Origin: Anaerolinea thermophila
Lineage (GTDB): Bacteria > Chloroflexota > Anaerolineae > Anaerolineales > Anaerolineaceae
Length of the DNA: 64,000 nt
Reading direction: 5' to 3'
Assembly (NCBI RefSeq): GCF_020723905.1
Contig: NZ_DYHZ01000005.1
Coordinates: 186,001-250,000 of the forward strand
Position 1 is the stretch's first letter. Every line of letters begins with the position of its first letter. This document shows positions 36,604 through 45,977 of the stretch, piece after piece. The notes beneath the pieces are model-generated. The model had not been told where the DNA came from and ran no database searches. It saw only the letters and a program-made list of their open reading frames with translations. A program made the position numbers and the translations under genes.

Positions 36604-37455
36604 TTATGACATTCCCGGCATCCAGAAATCGCCAAGGTTTAATCCAAAGCGAAGATAAAGAGAAACGACCAGGATCAGGATAGAAAAACCGATCAGCACA
36701 AAATCGCCTGTCTTGAAATGTAAATTTTCAATCCAGGATCGTTTTTTCAATCCAAAACACCTCAAATCCATTGCATTAGCAATGTCTTCTCCAGCGAGGA
36801 TGGAATTCATGGTTACCGGCACCATCAACGGAGCCATTCGGCGAATTCTCTGAAAGATGTTCATTTTCCCTTTGTCAATCTCAAAACCTCGCGCTCGTTG
36901 TGCGTCAAGAGTGACGTTGAAATCTCGAGCAATTGTGGGGATAAACCGGAATGCAAGGTCCATCGTATAAGCAAGTTTATCCGGAAAGCCCAACCCTTTG
37001 AAAGTAACGCCATATAATCGAGGATCCATTGTGAATGGGAGAATGATGAACAAACTGGCAATGGAAATAATGCGAAGATACTGAGTAAGGGCAAACCACA
37101 GACGTTCAACTGTAAGCACATAAAAAGTTTCAAATAGAGGAATTTTCAGGGAGAATAAGGGCGTTCCGCCACGGATTGTCCCGCCTACAGTCTCTACTCC
37201 TGTGATGATGGTGTTGATAAAAATCATAATGCTAGAGAGTACCAGGATAAAAATCCAGGCTCTTTTGGTCTCCTGCCAGGTCACTTTACTGACAAAAAAT
37301 TGGATAAGAGTGATTACAAAGAAAACGGATAATATACGTAAATCCCAAAACAACACAATTGAAAATAGCATACAAAAGGCAAAAATCCATCTTGCCCTTG
37401 GGTCTATTTTCTCAAGAATGCTTTGATGTGGACGGTAACCGAAATTAGCAATCAT
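36604..37455 (-). CDS. ecfT: ECF transporter transmembrane component (EcfT)
   Basis: 283 residues with five or six hydrophobic segments and the cytoplasmic coupling helices of EcfT. The first Ala-Arg-Gly motif is in DAQRARGFEID (about 184-194) and a variant second motif in AMDLRCFGLKKR, both contact the ATPases. It couples ATP hydrolysis to toppling of the S component for vitamin or metal uptake. It follows the S-component gene by 51 bases, a gap filled by a strong hairpin. All four domains of an ECF transporter are encoded here in order. Confidence 0.9.
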   Translation of the reverse strand: MIANFGYRPHQSILEKIDPRARWIFAFCMLFSIVLFWDLRILSVFFVITLIQFFVSKVTWQETKRAWIFILVLSSIMIFINTIITGVETVGGTIRGGTPLFSLKIPLFETFYVLTVERLWFALTQYLRIISIASLFIILPFTMDPRLYGVTFKGLGFPDKLAYTMDLAFRFIPTIARDFNVTLDAQRARGFEIDKGKMNIFQRIRRMAPLMVPVTMNSILAGEDIANAMDLRCFGLKKRSWIENLHFKTGDFVLIGFSILILVVSLYLRFGLNLGDFWMPGMS

Positions 37456-37469
37456 AGGTTTTGTAAGGT

Positions 37470-37500
37470 CTTGAGGGGAGAGTTTTACTCTCCCCTCAAG
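37470..37500 (-). repeat. intercistronic hairpin between ecfS and ecfT
   Basis: A 14-bp perfect inverted repeat, CTTGAGGGGAGAGT (37470-37483) and its complement (37487-37500), with a 3-base loop. On the minus strand it is followed by ACCTTACAAAACC, with no T-run, so it is not a standard terminator. It may protect or process the upstream message. Confidence 0.6.
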
Positions 37501-37506
37501 AATAAA

Positions 37507-38052
37507 TTATCTTCCTGAGCGGGCCTGGATTGCACTGTAGGCAACCATAAGAATGGGGACAAGGATCAAACCATTCACCAGGTTAGTGGTCACTGAAGGA
37601 ATGAAATTCATGGAGACGGTTGTGGCAAAATCTACGCCGGAAACCCACAATTCGGAGATCGCCGCGACACCGATACCGACCAGCACACCAACAATTACCA
37701 TTCCTTCGGCTTTCAGAATATCTGAAGTATCTTTGAAGTTTTTAATTCCCAGGTAAATCAAACCGGGGAAGAAGCCCATTAGGCCATTGGCTAAATCCCA
37801 CCAGGGCCAAAAGCCGTAACCCGAGAGCAGGTCGCCAATGATGTTCCCCAAGATTCCGGAAATGAATCCCACGATAGGCCCGAAGGCAACACCAAAAAAC
37901 ATTGGAATTGCTACGGCAGGGCGGATTGCAACATTTCCTGCTCCGGGAATTTGAAGCATGTTTGTTGCGTAGGACAGAACCCCGTACAACGCCGCGCCAA
38001 TGGCGGCAAAGACAACTTCACGAGTCCCAAAACTCCACAAAGATTTTTTCAT
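37507..38052 (-). CDS. ECF transporter substrate-binding S component
   Basis: 181 residues with six hydrophobic segments. The small glycine-rich helices at the N-terminus (EVVFAAIGAALYGVLSYAT) hold an alanine pattern like the AxxxA motif that contacts EcfT. GFISGILGNIIGDLLSG and WWDLANGLMGFFPGLIYLGIK are typical of S components in this family. The substrate is not readable; possible ligands include a thiamin precursor or another vitamin. GAAAGGAGTAGG precedes the ATG. Its position next to ecfA, ecfT and a SAM-hydrolysing enzyme might point to a SAM-related metabolite, which is a guess. Confidence 0.85.
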   Translation of the reverse strand: MKKSLWSFGTREVVFAAIGAALYGVLSYATNMLQIPGAGNVAIRPAVAIPMFFGVAFGPIVGFISGILGNIIGDLLSGYGFWPWWDLANGLMGFFPGLIYLGIKNFKDTSDILKAEGMVIVGVLVGIGVAAISELWVSGVDFATTVSMNFIPSVTTNLVNGLILVPILMVAYSAIQARSGR

Positions 38053-38075
38053 CTTCCTACTCCTTTCAATGAATA

Positions 38076-39695
38076 TTATATGAAATTTGCAAGCAATTCT
38101 GCCCGCAAAAATTTCTTCGTTTTAGGTAGCAGTTTCAGATTGAGAGATAAAAGAGATGTGGGTAGCACATGGGCTTTCTCTAAGGTACTGATATCTTTTA
38201 ACACCTCTTCCGGGGCACCGTCGCGAATAATTTGCCCATTCGCCATCAAGATCACTCTGTTTGCGTAAGCAATTGCCAGATCCAGATCATGGGTGATGAA
38301 GAGAATGGCATCATATCCGGGCATATCAAGGATGGAAGACATGAAAGAGTGGTAATTCCAGTAATCCTGACCGGCAGTAGGTTCATCCATCATAAGGATG
38401 CGTGATTTCATAGAAAGAACAGAGGCAATGCTGACTCGTTTCTGCTGTCCAAAAGACAATGCCAGAGGGGGAGTTTGTTTTTCTCCTTCAAGATGGACGG
38501 TTTGGATTGCCCAATCTACATTTTTTTGGATTTCTTCCTTGGAGAATCCCAGATTTTGTGGACCAAAGGTTAATTCCTGCTCGACCGTTGGGGCAAATAG
38601 CATCTGGGTTGGGCTTTGAAAAACATACCCTATTGTATGAGCCGCCTCAGCAATAGTCATTTTTCTCGTATCTTTTCCGTCCAGATAAACCGTTCCACTG
38701 GTAGGTTTTAACAATCCCAGCGCGTGTTTCACCAAAGTGGTTTTGCCAGCGCCGTTATGCCCAAGTATAGCGGTGATTTCTCCCTTATGAATTGAAAAAT
38801 TGATATTTTTTAGTGTCAAAGGTAAATCCTGGCGATATTGGAAAGAAACATTTTCAAAGCGGAGGAGTTCTGAAGAAGTATCTGGTTCAAAACTCCGAGT
38901 CCTTTGAGGAAATTGGATTGATTTTGCTCTCTGAGCGACAATTTCTGCAGGGAGTTTTACCTTTGAAAAATCCGCAATTTCCAGAAATCCTTTCACATCT
39001 CCCTGGTATGTGATTTCACCGTCTTCCATGAACATGATTAAATCTGGTTCAATAGCGAGGACGTCTTCAACACGGTGTTCAACCAGTAATATTGAAATCC
39101 CATCTTCGGCAAGGCGTTTAAATAACTTCAATGCTTCTGCAGCAGAGGCGGGATCGAGGCTCGCCAGAGGTTCATCCAGCAATAGTAATTTGGGTTCCAT
39201 CACAAGAACACCTGCAAGGGCGACTTTTTGCTTTTCGCCGCCTGATAATTTAAAAGTTTCCTTGTACTTGAGATGGTCAATTCCCAAATATTCTAAAGTT
39301 TTGTCCACTCGTTGAAGAATGCGGAGGCGCGGTACACCAAGATTTTCTAATCCGAATGCCACTTCATTAAGAACGTGGCTTGCGACGATTTGCCTTTCAG
39401 GATCCTGTAACAATGTTCCTACATGCTGAGAGAGTTGAAGCAATGAGAGTTGAGTTACATCATGACCAAAAACACTGATCTTGCCAGACATTTCCCCTTT
39501 GTAAATTGTGGGGGCTAAACCGTTAATACAACGCATAAGGGTAGTTTTACCGCAACCACTTGAGCCGGCAAGTAAAATGATCTGTCCAGGTTGTATAGAA
39601 AAAGAGATATTTTTAATTGCAGGTAATTCCCGCCTTTCATAACGGAAAGTCAGGTTTTCGACAACAAGGGGAAGAGGTGAATGAGGTGTCTGCAT
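38076..39695 (-). CDS. ecfA: ECF transporter ATPase, fused EcfA-EcfA' double ABC domain
   Basis: 539 residues carrying two ABC ATPase domains in one chain. The first has Walker A AGSSGCGKTT (38-47) and signature LSGGEKQKVALAG with Walker B LLLLDEPLASLDP. The second, from about 275, has Walker A GHNGAGKTT, signature LSFGQQKRVSIAS and Walker B ILMMDEPTAGQD. Fused ECF ATPases of this kind occur in several phyla and power vitamin uptake. It lies 11 bases after the SAM hydroxide adenosyltransferase gene and 23 bases before the S component. Confidence 0.93.
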   Translation of the reverse strand: MQTPHSPLPLVVENLTFRYERRELPAIKNISFSIQPGQIILLAGSSGCGKTTLMRCINGLAPTIYKGEMSGKISVFGHDVTQLSLLQLSQHVGTLLQDPERQIVASHVLNEVAFGLENLGVPRLRILQRVDKTLEYLGIDHLKYKETFKLSGGEKQKVALAGVLVMEPKLLLLDEPLASLDPASAAEALKLFKRLAEDGISILLVEHRVEDVLAIEPDLIMFMEDGEITYQGDVKGFLEIADFSKVKLPAEIVAQRAKSIQFPQRTRSFEPDTSSELLRFENVSFQYRQDLPLTLKNINFSIHKGEITAILGHNGAGKTTLVKHALGLLKPTSGTVYLDGKDTRKMTIAEAAHTIGYVFQSPTQMLFAPTVEQELTFGPQNLGFSKEEIQKNVDWAIQTVHLEGEKQTPPLALSFGQQKRVSIASVLSMKSRILMMDEPTAGQDYWNYHSFMSSILDMPGYDAILFITHDLDLAIAYANRVILMANGQIIRDGAPEEVLKDISTLEKAHVLPTSLLSLNLKLLPKTKKFLRAELLANFI

Positions 39696-39706
39696 AGATT
39701 GTCAAC

Positions 39707-40504
39707 CTATGACGAAAGGATAACTTTAATCGGGGTGCGCGTATTGCATTGCGCTCTGGATGCGGCATTCCCATTGACAATAGCAATAGCGAGATAATGG
39801 TCAGAATCAATGAAAGCAACCCATTCTCCTGGTTGTCGTTCGCCAAAGGTCTTATTCAGTCCTTTGATGGTGATATCCTTAAACGAAAAGGTTAATTGAT
39901 GGGGTGGGTATTGTAAGAGCCATTCACCTGGAATATTGGTGCTCAAATTCCCAAAATGGTCAATGTCAATAATTTCGCCAACGATTTGATCTGCCAGTAC
40001 CTGGGGTTGAGGAAGATCTAACATAACCGGGTTTTCGATATAACTACCCAGTTCAGAAAGAGGCACTCCGTTTGCGAGGTGCGCAGCAACCGGTGCGAAA
40101 ATATCTCTGCCGTGGAACACATGACTTACATTTTCTAACCAGTATTGTGGTTGATTTAATTCCACACACTCGAAGGGGATGCCCTTTTCTATAACTGCTA
40201 ACAAAGGAAAAGTGAAGAGTCCGTTATCAGGACCCACAAAATAATGTTCTCCAATTTTAGCCGCAACTGGACGACGCCTGGTGCCTACTCCAGGGTCAAC
40301 AACTGCAATGTGAATAGTGCCTTGTGGAAAGTAAGGATAAGATCGTTCGAGAATTCGCGCCCCCCGGTAAATATCTTGGGGTGGGATAAGATGGGTAATA
40401 TCAACAATTTTTACCTCAGGGGCGATTCGATAAATCACCCCCTTCATGATACCTGGATATCCATCTTGTAGGCCAAAATCTGTGAGAATTGTGATAAGTT
40501 TCAT
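39707..40504 (-). CDS. S-adenosyl-L-methionine hydroxide adenosyltransferase (DUF62 family)
   Basis: 265 residues from the ATG at 40504 (ATG at 40513 is an alternative). It begins MKLITILTDFGLQDGYPGIMKG, the DUF62 N-terminus with the catalytic Asp, continues VVDPGVGTRRRPVA and FVGPDNGLFTFP, and ends in the C-terminal beta barrel. The family hydrolyses SAM to adenosine and methionine, and is related to SAM fluorinase and chlorinase. The halogenase-specific insertion is not evident. A TATAAT is at 40541-40536 on the minus strand, 31 bases ahead of the start. Genes of this family are often next to ECF transporter genes, as here; the reason is unknown. Confidence 0.9.
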   Translation of the reverse strand: MKLITILTDFGLQDGYPGIMKGVIYRIAPEVKIVDITHLIPPQDIYRGARILERSYPYFPQGTIHIAVVDPGVGTRRRPVAAKIGEHYFVGPDNGLFTFPLLAVIEKGIPFECVELNQPQYWLENVSHVFHGRDIFAPVAAHLANGVPLSELGSYIENPVMLDLPQPQVLADQIVGEIIDIDHFGNLSTNIPGEWLLQYPPHQLTFSFKDITIKGLNKTFGERQPGEWVAFIDSDHYLAIAIVNGNAASRAQCNTRTPIKVILSS

Positions 40505-40759
40505 GGAAAACATTCGTCTGTGGTAGATTTTTATTATTATAACATGCAGGTTTTTTTTACTCCCTGCTTTTACTTCAAAATTCTAAAAAAAACCTTCAAT
40601 TAATTATCGGCTATGAACTACAGCGATAATACTCCCTTTGAAGGATTGAAGTTCATGCTCAATATGACACTTTACTATTCAGGAAGTGATGAAGACGAAT
40701 AGACTTGAAGAATAGAAACCTGTATAAAATAGACAAATCACCCTTTTAAGAGGAGAATT

Positions 40760-42859
40760 ATGCATCCCCTTCTTCCTTTTTTTAAACCCCAAGGCGTGGC
40801 AATTATTGGAGCGTCTTCTAATCCAACGAAACTCAGTTTTGGGATATTCAGAAATTTGCTTCAATATGGCTATCAGGGAAAAATCTATCCTGTAAACCCA
40901 AATGCCAGTGAGATTTTAGGGTTAACTTGCTACCCGGATATTCACAGTGTTCCTGATCCTGTTGATTTGGCAGTCTCTGTTGTAGCGTCTCACTTGACGC
41001 CTTCCGTTGTTGAGGCGTGCGGTCAGCGGGGGATAAAAGCGGTTACGATTATCTCTGGCGGATTTCGTGAAATTGGTCCGGAAGGGGAAAAGTTAGAAAG
41101 GCAGTGCTTGGAAATTGCCGGCAAGTATGGGATGCGTTTGGTTGGTCCCAATTGTGTGGGAACGATGGATTTGTACTCAGGTTTAAATACTACCTTCATT
41201 CATGGAGTTCCTGAGAAAGGGCATATAGGATTCCTTTCTCAGTCCGGTGCCATCTGCGGGGGGATTGTGGACTATGTGAGAGGAAAACACATTGGCTTCT
41301 CCAACTTTGTCAGTTTAGGGAATGAAGCGGATGTCACAGAAACAGATATGATTGAATACCTGGCAGAAGATCCGGACACGCGAGTAATCGCCCTTTATGT
41401 AGAAGCCATTAAGGACGGAGCCCGTTTCATGAGAGTATGTGAAGAGGTGGGAAAAACCAAGCCTGTTGTCCTGTTAAAAGCAGGAAAAACTCAGGCTGGT
41501 GCAAAAGCAGTCTCATCCCATACAGGTTCCATTGCAGGCGCGATCACAGCATACAAAACGGCCTTTAAGCAATCTGGCGTCATTGAAGTTGACACTGTGA
41601 TTGACCTCTTTGATATTGCCCATGCGCTTACCTGTCAGATGTTACCTCGGGGAAACCGTGCAGTGATTCTCACAAATTCCGGAGGTCCTGCGGCATTAGC
41701 CTCTGATAGTCTGGGACTGCATGGGTTCGCTCTGGCGACTCTGGCTCAAGAGACGCAGAATAATTTGCGGAAATTCCTGAATCCCAGCGCTCAGGTGGCA
41801 AATCCGGTGGATATGCTGGGAGGTGCAGAACCCGAAGATTATGAGCGGTCATTTCGAGAGATTGCTGGAGACCCAAATGTCGATATTCTAATACCGATCC
41901 TGGTTCCACAGGCTTTGATAAAGGCTGAAAAAGTGGCAGAGGCTATTGTCAATGCCAGCAGAGGGGTAAACAAACCAGTCCTTTGCTGCTTCATGGGGGA
42001 TGAGGCTGTGCAGGAAGCTCGTCGTGTCCTGCATGGAAACGGTATTCCGATGTTTACCTTTCCCGATTCTATAGGACGGGTGTTGGCTTCCATGAGGTTT
42101 TATTCTCAATGGATCGAAAAGTCCGGTAAAAAAGTGAACATAGAAATCTCCCGGGATCAGAAAGTCGTAGAAAAAATTTTAGAAAGTTATAGAGATCTTT
42201 TATCCATTGGGGAGATAGATACTCGGCCAGTTCTTGAGGCTTATGGGATTCCCGTTGTGGAAGGTGGTTTCGCTGCCTCATTGGAAGAAGCGAAGTTGTT
42301 GTATCGGCAGATTGGACCTTCCGTTGTCATCAAAGTTGTTTCTCCTCAAATCCTGCACAAATCTGATGTTGGGGGAATTCGTGTAGGTATTAACAGTGTA
42401 GCGGAACTGGAAAGCGCATTTTCCAGTATGATGGAAGATGTAAGAAAGAAATGTCCTGAAGCCCAAATTATGGGTGTTCTGATTGAAAAAATGGCTCCCA
42501 AAGGACAGGAGATTATTATTGGAATGAAGCGTGATCCAGTATTTGGTCCTTTGATGATGTTTGGCTTTGGAGGTATTTTTGTTGAGGTGTTTCAAGATGT
42601 AGCCTTTCGGGTTGCTCCCATGGATTTACAGGATGCTAAAGATATGATTTTTGAAACAAAATCAGGGAAACTGCTCCAGGGATATCGCAATCTTCCTGAA
42701 TTCGATGTAGATTCGATCGTCAGTTGTATTCAAAAGTTGGGACAATTGGCTTTAGATTTTCCGCAAATAGCAGAAGTAGAAATTAATCCCTGTCTGGTTT
42801 TACCGAAAGGGCATGGTGTTCTGGCATTGGACGGGCGAATCGTGCTGGCTAAGGAGTAG
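40760..42859 (+). CDS. ADP-forming acyl-CoA synthetase, fused alpha-beta (acetate--CoA ligase)
   Basis: 699 residues. The alpha part has a CoA-binding Rossmann domain (VAIIGASSNPTKLSFG, 13-28) and a succinyl-CoA ligase-like domain with the phospho-histidine His254 in VSSHTGSIAG. The beta part from about 460 is an ATP-grasp domain (GPSVVIKVVSPQILHKSDVGGI). It makes ATP from acyl-CoA, ADP and phosphate, giving the free acid. The gene is followed 3 bases later by iorA, so the likely job is to conserve energy from aryl-acetyl-CoA made by that oxidoreductase. TATAAAAT is near 40721 and AGAGGAG precedes the ATG. Confidence 0.93.
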   Translation: MHPLLPFFKPQGVAIIGASSNPTKLSFGIFRNLLQYGYQGKIYPVNPNASEILGLTCYPDIHSVPDPVDLAVSVVASHLTPSVVEACGQRGIKAVTIISGGFREIGPEGEKLERQCLEIAGKYGMRLVGPNCVGTMDLYSGLNTTFIHGVPEKGHIGFLSQSGAICGGIVDYVRGKHIGFSNFVSLGNEADVTETDMIEYLAEDPDTRVIALYVEAIKDGARFMRVCEEVGKTKPVVLLKAGKTQAGAKAVSSHTGSIAGAITAYKTAFKQSGVIEVDTVIDLFDIAHALTCQMLPRGNRAVILTNSGGPAALASDSLGLHGFALATLAQETQNNLRKFLNPSAQVANPVDMLGGAEPEDYERSFREIAGDPNVDILIPILVPQALIKAEKVAEAIVNASRGVNKPVLCCFMGDEAVQEARRVLHGNGIPMFTFPDSIGRVLASMRFYSQWIEKSGKKVNIEISRDQKVVEKILESYRDLLSIGEIDTRPVLEAYGIPVVEGGFAASLEEAKLLYRQIGPSVVIKVVSPQILHKSDVGGIRVGINSVAELESAFSSMMEDVRKKCPEAQIMGVLIEKMAPKGQEIIIGMKRDPVFGPLMMFGFGGIFVEVFQDVAFRVAPMDLQDAKDMIFETKSGKLLQGYRNLPEFDVDSIVSCIQKLGQLALDFPQIAEVEINPCLVLPKGHGVLALDGRIVLAKE

Positions 42860-42862
42860 CAA

Positions 42863-44689
42863 ATGAAGCGATTATTATCCGGTAATGAAGCAGTGGCAAG
42901 GGGGGCTTGGACTGCAGGGGCAGTTGTGGGGTCAGGTTATCCAGGCACTCCCAGTACAGAGATTCTGGAGACTTTTGCTCTGTATCCTGGTGTATATGCG
43001 GAATGGGCTCCGAACGAGAAAGTTGCTCTGGATGTAGCCATCGGTGCGGCTTATGCCGGGCGCAGAGCCTTTGCGACCATGAAACATGTTGGTTTGAACG
43101 TGGCTGCAGATTCCCTTTTTTATGCTGCGATGACGGGGATTGAAGCGGGGTTAGTCATTGTCTCTGCGGACGATCCCTCCATGCATTCTTCTCAAAATGA
43201 ACAGGATAATCGTCAGTACGCTAAATTTGCTCGCATTCCGTGTTTAGACCCTGCAGATAGCCAGGAGGCGCATGATTTTACTATTTCTGCATTCAACTTG
43301 AGTGAGCAATTTGATACCCCGGTTTTGTTGAGATTGACTACCCGAGTTTGCCATACCAGCACCACAGTAGAAATAACAGAACAGCGTTTTACCCCTTCAG
43401 AACGTATCAAATACCCCCGGAATATTGCAAAATACGTCATGGTTCCGGCAAATGCGCGCCGGCGGCATGGTGTAATTGAGCACCGTATTCAGGAAGTCTC
43501 TCAGTATGCAGAAACCTTTCCCCACAATCGAATGGAGATGCGATCTCCCAGGTTGGGAATCATCACCGGTGGGATTGCTTACCAGTATGCCAGAGAAGTC
43601 TTTCCAGATGCCAGCATCTTGAAGTTGGGTATGGTTTATCCAGTACCTTCCAAGATGATTAAACAATTTGCGTCTATGGTGGAGCGATTAATTGTATTGG
43701 AAGAACTGGATCCTTTTATTGAGCATCAGGTGCGTTTATTGGGGATTGATGTATATCGCGGAAATCAGGACTTGGATTCGTCGAAGAGTATTTTTCCGGT
43801 CGTTGGAGAATTGAATGCACAAATTGTCCGCGTTTCTGCTATTGAGGCAGGATTGATTCAAGATATTCATGACCATGAAGGTTTCCAAATCTCTGGTGTG
43901 GAATTGCCTCAACGTCCTCCCGTATTGTGTCCCGGTTGTCCTCACAGAGGGGCTTTTTTTGTTTTGAGCAAATTAAAAGTTCCTGTCAATGGGGATATTG
44001 GTTGTTATACCCTGGGGCTTACCGAGCCGCTAAACGCGATTCATACCTGTGGTTGCATGGGAGCAAGTATAGGAGTTGCCCATGGGGCTGCTGTAGCGGG
44101 CGATCAGGAACGGCATGTGGCAGTCGTTGGGGATTCGACTTTTTTCCATACAGGCATTCCGGCACTTATCAATGTGCTTTACAACCGCAGTAACGTGATC
44201 ACCATTATCATGGATAATCGGGTTACGGGTATGACCGGGCATCAAGATAATCCCGGTACGGGAAAAACCTTACAGGGAAAAGAGACGGTTGAAGTAGATA
44301 TTGAGAAGGTAGTTAAGGCGCTTGGTTTTACCCATGTAAAAACTGTGAATGGCTATGATGTTGAGAACATCGAAAAAACTTTAAAGGAATGGATGAAAAT
44401 GACTGAACCGGCAGTGCTAATCACCCGTGAAGAATGCGCTTTATTGCCTGAAGCCAGAATGAAATATGTACCTTTAGAGGTTATTGAGGAAAAATGTAAT
44501 GGTTGCACCATGTGTTTTCGGGTAGGATGCCCTGCTATTTCAAAGTCTGAAAAATTGGATCCTCAATACCAGCGTCCCCTGGCAGTTATTGATCCTGCTT
44601 TATGCACAGGTTGTGAAATTTGTGCTCAGGTTTGTCCAAGGGATGCTATCTTATTCCGGAATCAGGTTCTTCCAAAAGCAGAAGTCTAA
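42863..44689 (+). CDS. iorA: indolepyruvate:ferredoxin oxidoreductase, alpha subunit
   Basis: 608 residues. Order of parts: pyrimidine-binding domain (GSGYPGTPSTEILETF, 25-40), the thiamin-diphosphate domain from about 350 (CPGCPHRGAFF, then GDIGCYTLGLTEPL and VVGDSTFFHTGIPALINVLYN), and a C-terminal ferredoxin domain with two 4Fe-4S motifs, CNGCTMCFRVGCP and CTGCEICAQVCP. With IorB it oxidises aryl pyruvates from aromatic amino acids to aryl-acyl-CoA, reducing ferredoxin, a strict anaerobe's enzyme. It lies 3 bases after the acyl-CoA synthetase gene. Cytoplasmic. Confidence 0.96.
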   Translation: MKRLLSGNEAVARGAWTAGAVVGSGYPGTPSTEILETFALYPGVYAEWAPNEKVALDVAIGAAYAGRRAFATMKHVGLNVAADSLFYAAMTGIEAGLVIVSADDPSMHSSQNEQDNRQYAKFARIPCLDPADSQEAHDFTISAFNLSEQFDTPVLLRLTTRVCHTSTTVEITEQRFTPSERIKYPRNIAKYVMVPANARRRHGVIEHRIQEVSQYAETFPHNRMEMRSPRLGIITGGIAYQYAREVFPDASILKLGMVYPVPSKMIKQFASMVERLIVLEELDPFIEHQVRLLGIDVYRGNQDLDSSKSIFPVVGELNAQIVRVSAIEAGLIQDIHDHEGFQISGVELPQRPPVLCPGCPHRGAFFVLSKLKVPVNGDIGCYTLGLTEPLNAIHTCGCMGASIGVAHGAAVAGDQERHVAVVGDSTFFHTGIPALINVLYNRSNVITIIMDNRVTGMTGHQDNPGTGKTLQGKETVEVDIEKVVKALGFTHVKTVNGYDVENIEKTLKEWMKMTEPAVLITREECALLPEARMKYVPLEVIEEKCNGCTMCFRVGCPAISKSEKLDPQYQRPLAVIDPALCTGCEICAQVCPRDAILFRNQVLPKAEV

Positions 44690-44708
44690 TAGAAAAAGGT
44701 GCACAAGC

Positions 44709-45296
44709 ATGGAAAATCACCGGTTTGTACTGGTTGGGGTTGGCGGCCAGGGGACGATTCTGGCGAGTAATCTACTCGCAGAAATTGGTTTGCTTCTGGG
44801 GCTGGATGTGAAAAAAGCAGAGATTCATGGTATGTCCCAACGAGGTGGAAGTGTGGTTTCCAATGTGGTTTGGGGTAATCCTGTTTATTCTCCTGTAATT
44901 GGACAGGGTGAAGCGGACACCTTAATTGCCTTTGAAAAACTGGAAGCCCTTCGATATTTGCCTTTGTTGAAACTATCTGGACGAGTGTTTATCAATTGTC
45001 ATAAAATTGAACCAATAACAGTATCCTCCGGAAAACAGGTTTATCCGGGAGACACTGTCATTGAAAATGCTCTCAGACAGCGTGCGTCAATGATTCTCTG
45101 GATTCCAGCCAATGAAATTGCAGAAAAAATTGGCAATATCCGGGTTGCCAACAGTGTTATGATCGGGGCGGTATTAAAGACGTTAGAAATCGATTTTGAG
45201 TACGGAATTAAAGCCTTAGAAAAAGTGATTCAGCCCCAGTACCGGGAGCTGAATCTCCAGGCGTTAACAGCAGGTTTTGAGTGGCAACCAGAATAA
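44709..45296 (+). CDS. iorB: indolepyruvate:ferredoxin oxidoreductase, beta subunit
   Basis: 195 residues from the ATG at 44709, which has AAAGGTG 8 bases upstream. It begins VLVGVGGQGTILASNLLAEIG, the pyruvate ferredoxin oxidoreductase gamma domain, and contains KKAEIHGMSQRGGSVVSNVVWG, typical of IorB. It pairs with the alpha subunit upstream (19-base gap). The longer frame from 44589 overlaps iorA and is rejected. It ends the three-gene fermentation operon; the convergent pyrophosphatase gene ends 22 bases away and no terminator hairpin is evident between them. Confidence 0.95.
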   Translation: MENHRFVLVGVGGQGTILASNLLAEIGLLLGLDVKKAEIHGMSQRGGSVVSNVVWGNPVYSPVIGQGEADTLIAFEKLEALRYLPLLKLSGRVFINCHKIEPITVSSGKQVYPGDTVIENALRQRASMILWIPANEIAEKIGNIRVANSVMIGAVLKTLEIDFEYGIKALEKVIQPQYRELNLQALTAGFEWQPE

Positions 45297-45318
45297 CAGG
45301 GATAAGGGTCAAAGTGGT

Positions 45319-45927
45319 TCAGCCATACATTTGTGTGTAATCTTCAATGGCTGCCTGGACGATTTGCATGGCTTTTTCGTTGTTGTAAACGTCTTCAATG
45401 TAAGTTAAGTTTTCTTTGCCGGGAACAAGTTTATACGTACTGAAATAATGTCTCAATCTTTCAACAAGGACCGGTGGTAATTGTGAAATGTCATTAACGT
45501 TTTCCCAATAACTGTCATTTGCAAGAATGGCAATGATTTTATCGTCGGCTTCATCATTATCAATCATGCGCAAGCCACCAACCACCCGAGCGTTCAAGAC
45601 GACCTCTGATTTGGTAATAGGGCGTTCGCTGATGACGCAAATATCCAGAGGGTCACCATCGCCTTTATATTTATTGGGAAAAATAGATCCAACTGTAGTG
45701 CCACAGTAGGTTCGTGGAATAAACCCATATAGAGTAGGTGGCTGTGAGGAGGAACGTTGTGGGCGATCCACCCGAAGGTACCCTGTGACCTTATCAACCT
45801 CGTATTTAACCAGGTCAAAAGGGGTAATTTCAATATAAGCATGAACAATCTGGGGAGGGTTTGGCCCAATTTCAAGTCCATGCCAGGGATGAGGACGCCA
45901 GCGGTAAAATGGTTTTGGAAAAGTCAC
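45319..45927 (-). CDS. ppa: inorganic pyrophosphatase, family I
   Basis: 202 residues with a GTG start at 45927 behind a strong GGAGG site. Active-site segments of soluble family I enzymes are present: [27 protein letters not shown], and the metal-binding [10 protein letters not shown] (three aspartates). It hydrolyses pyrophosphate to drive biosynthesis. The start region is divergent from the threonine-synthase-like gene with 50 bases between them, where ATTATA can serve as a -10 box on the minus strand. Confidence 0.93.
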   Translation of the reverse strand: MTFPKPFYRWRPHPWHGLEIGPNPPQIVHAYIEITPFDLVKYEVDKVTGYLRVDRPQRSSSQPPTLYGFIPRTYCGTTVGSIFPNKYKGDGDPLDICVISERPITKSEVVLNARVVGGLRMIDNDEADDKIIAILANDSYWENVNDISQLPPVLVERLRHYFSTYKLVPGKENLTYIEDVYNNEKAMQIVQAAIEDYTQMYG

Positions 45928-45977
45928 AATGTTCCTCCTTGCCAGTTTTCTATATTATAACTGTTCCAGGAGTTATG

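Noticed and set aside
32801-40504. Integrated mobile element bounded by the recombinase
   Set aside because: No direct repeats, tRNA target, phage or plasmid genes; neighbours are chromosomal transporter and signalling genes.
44589-44708. Extension of iorB into iorA
   Set aside because: The extension overlaps the ferredoxin domain of iorA and the ATG at 44709 has a ribosome site.
45861-45977. Upstream extension of the threonine-synthase-like gene
   Set aside because: It overlaps the start of the divergent pyrophosphatase; the ATG at 45978 has AGGAG and begins at the zinc-finger-like N-terminus.
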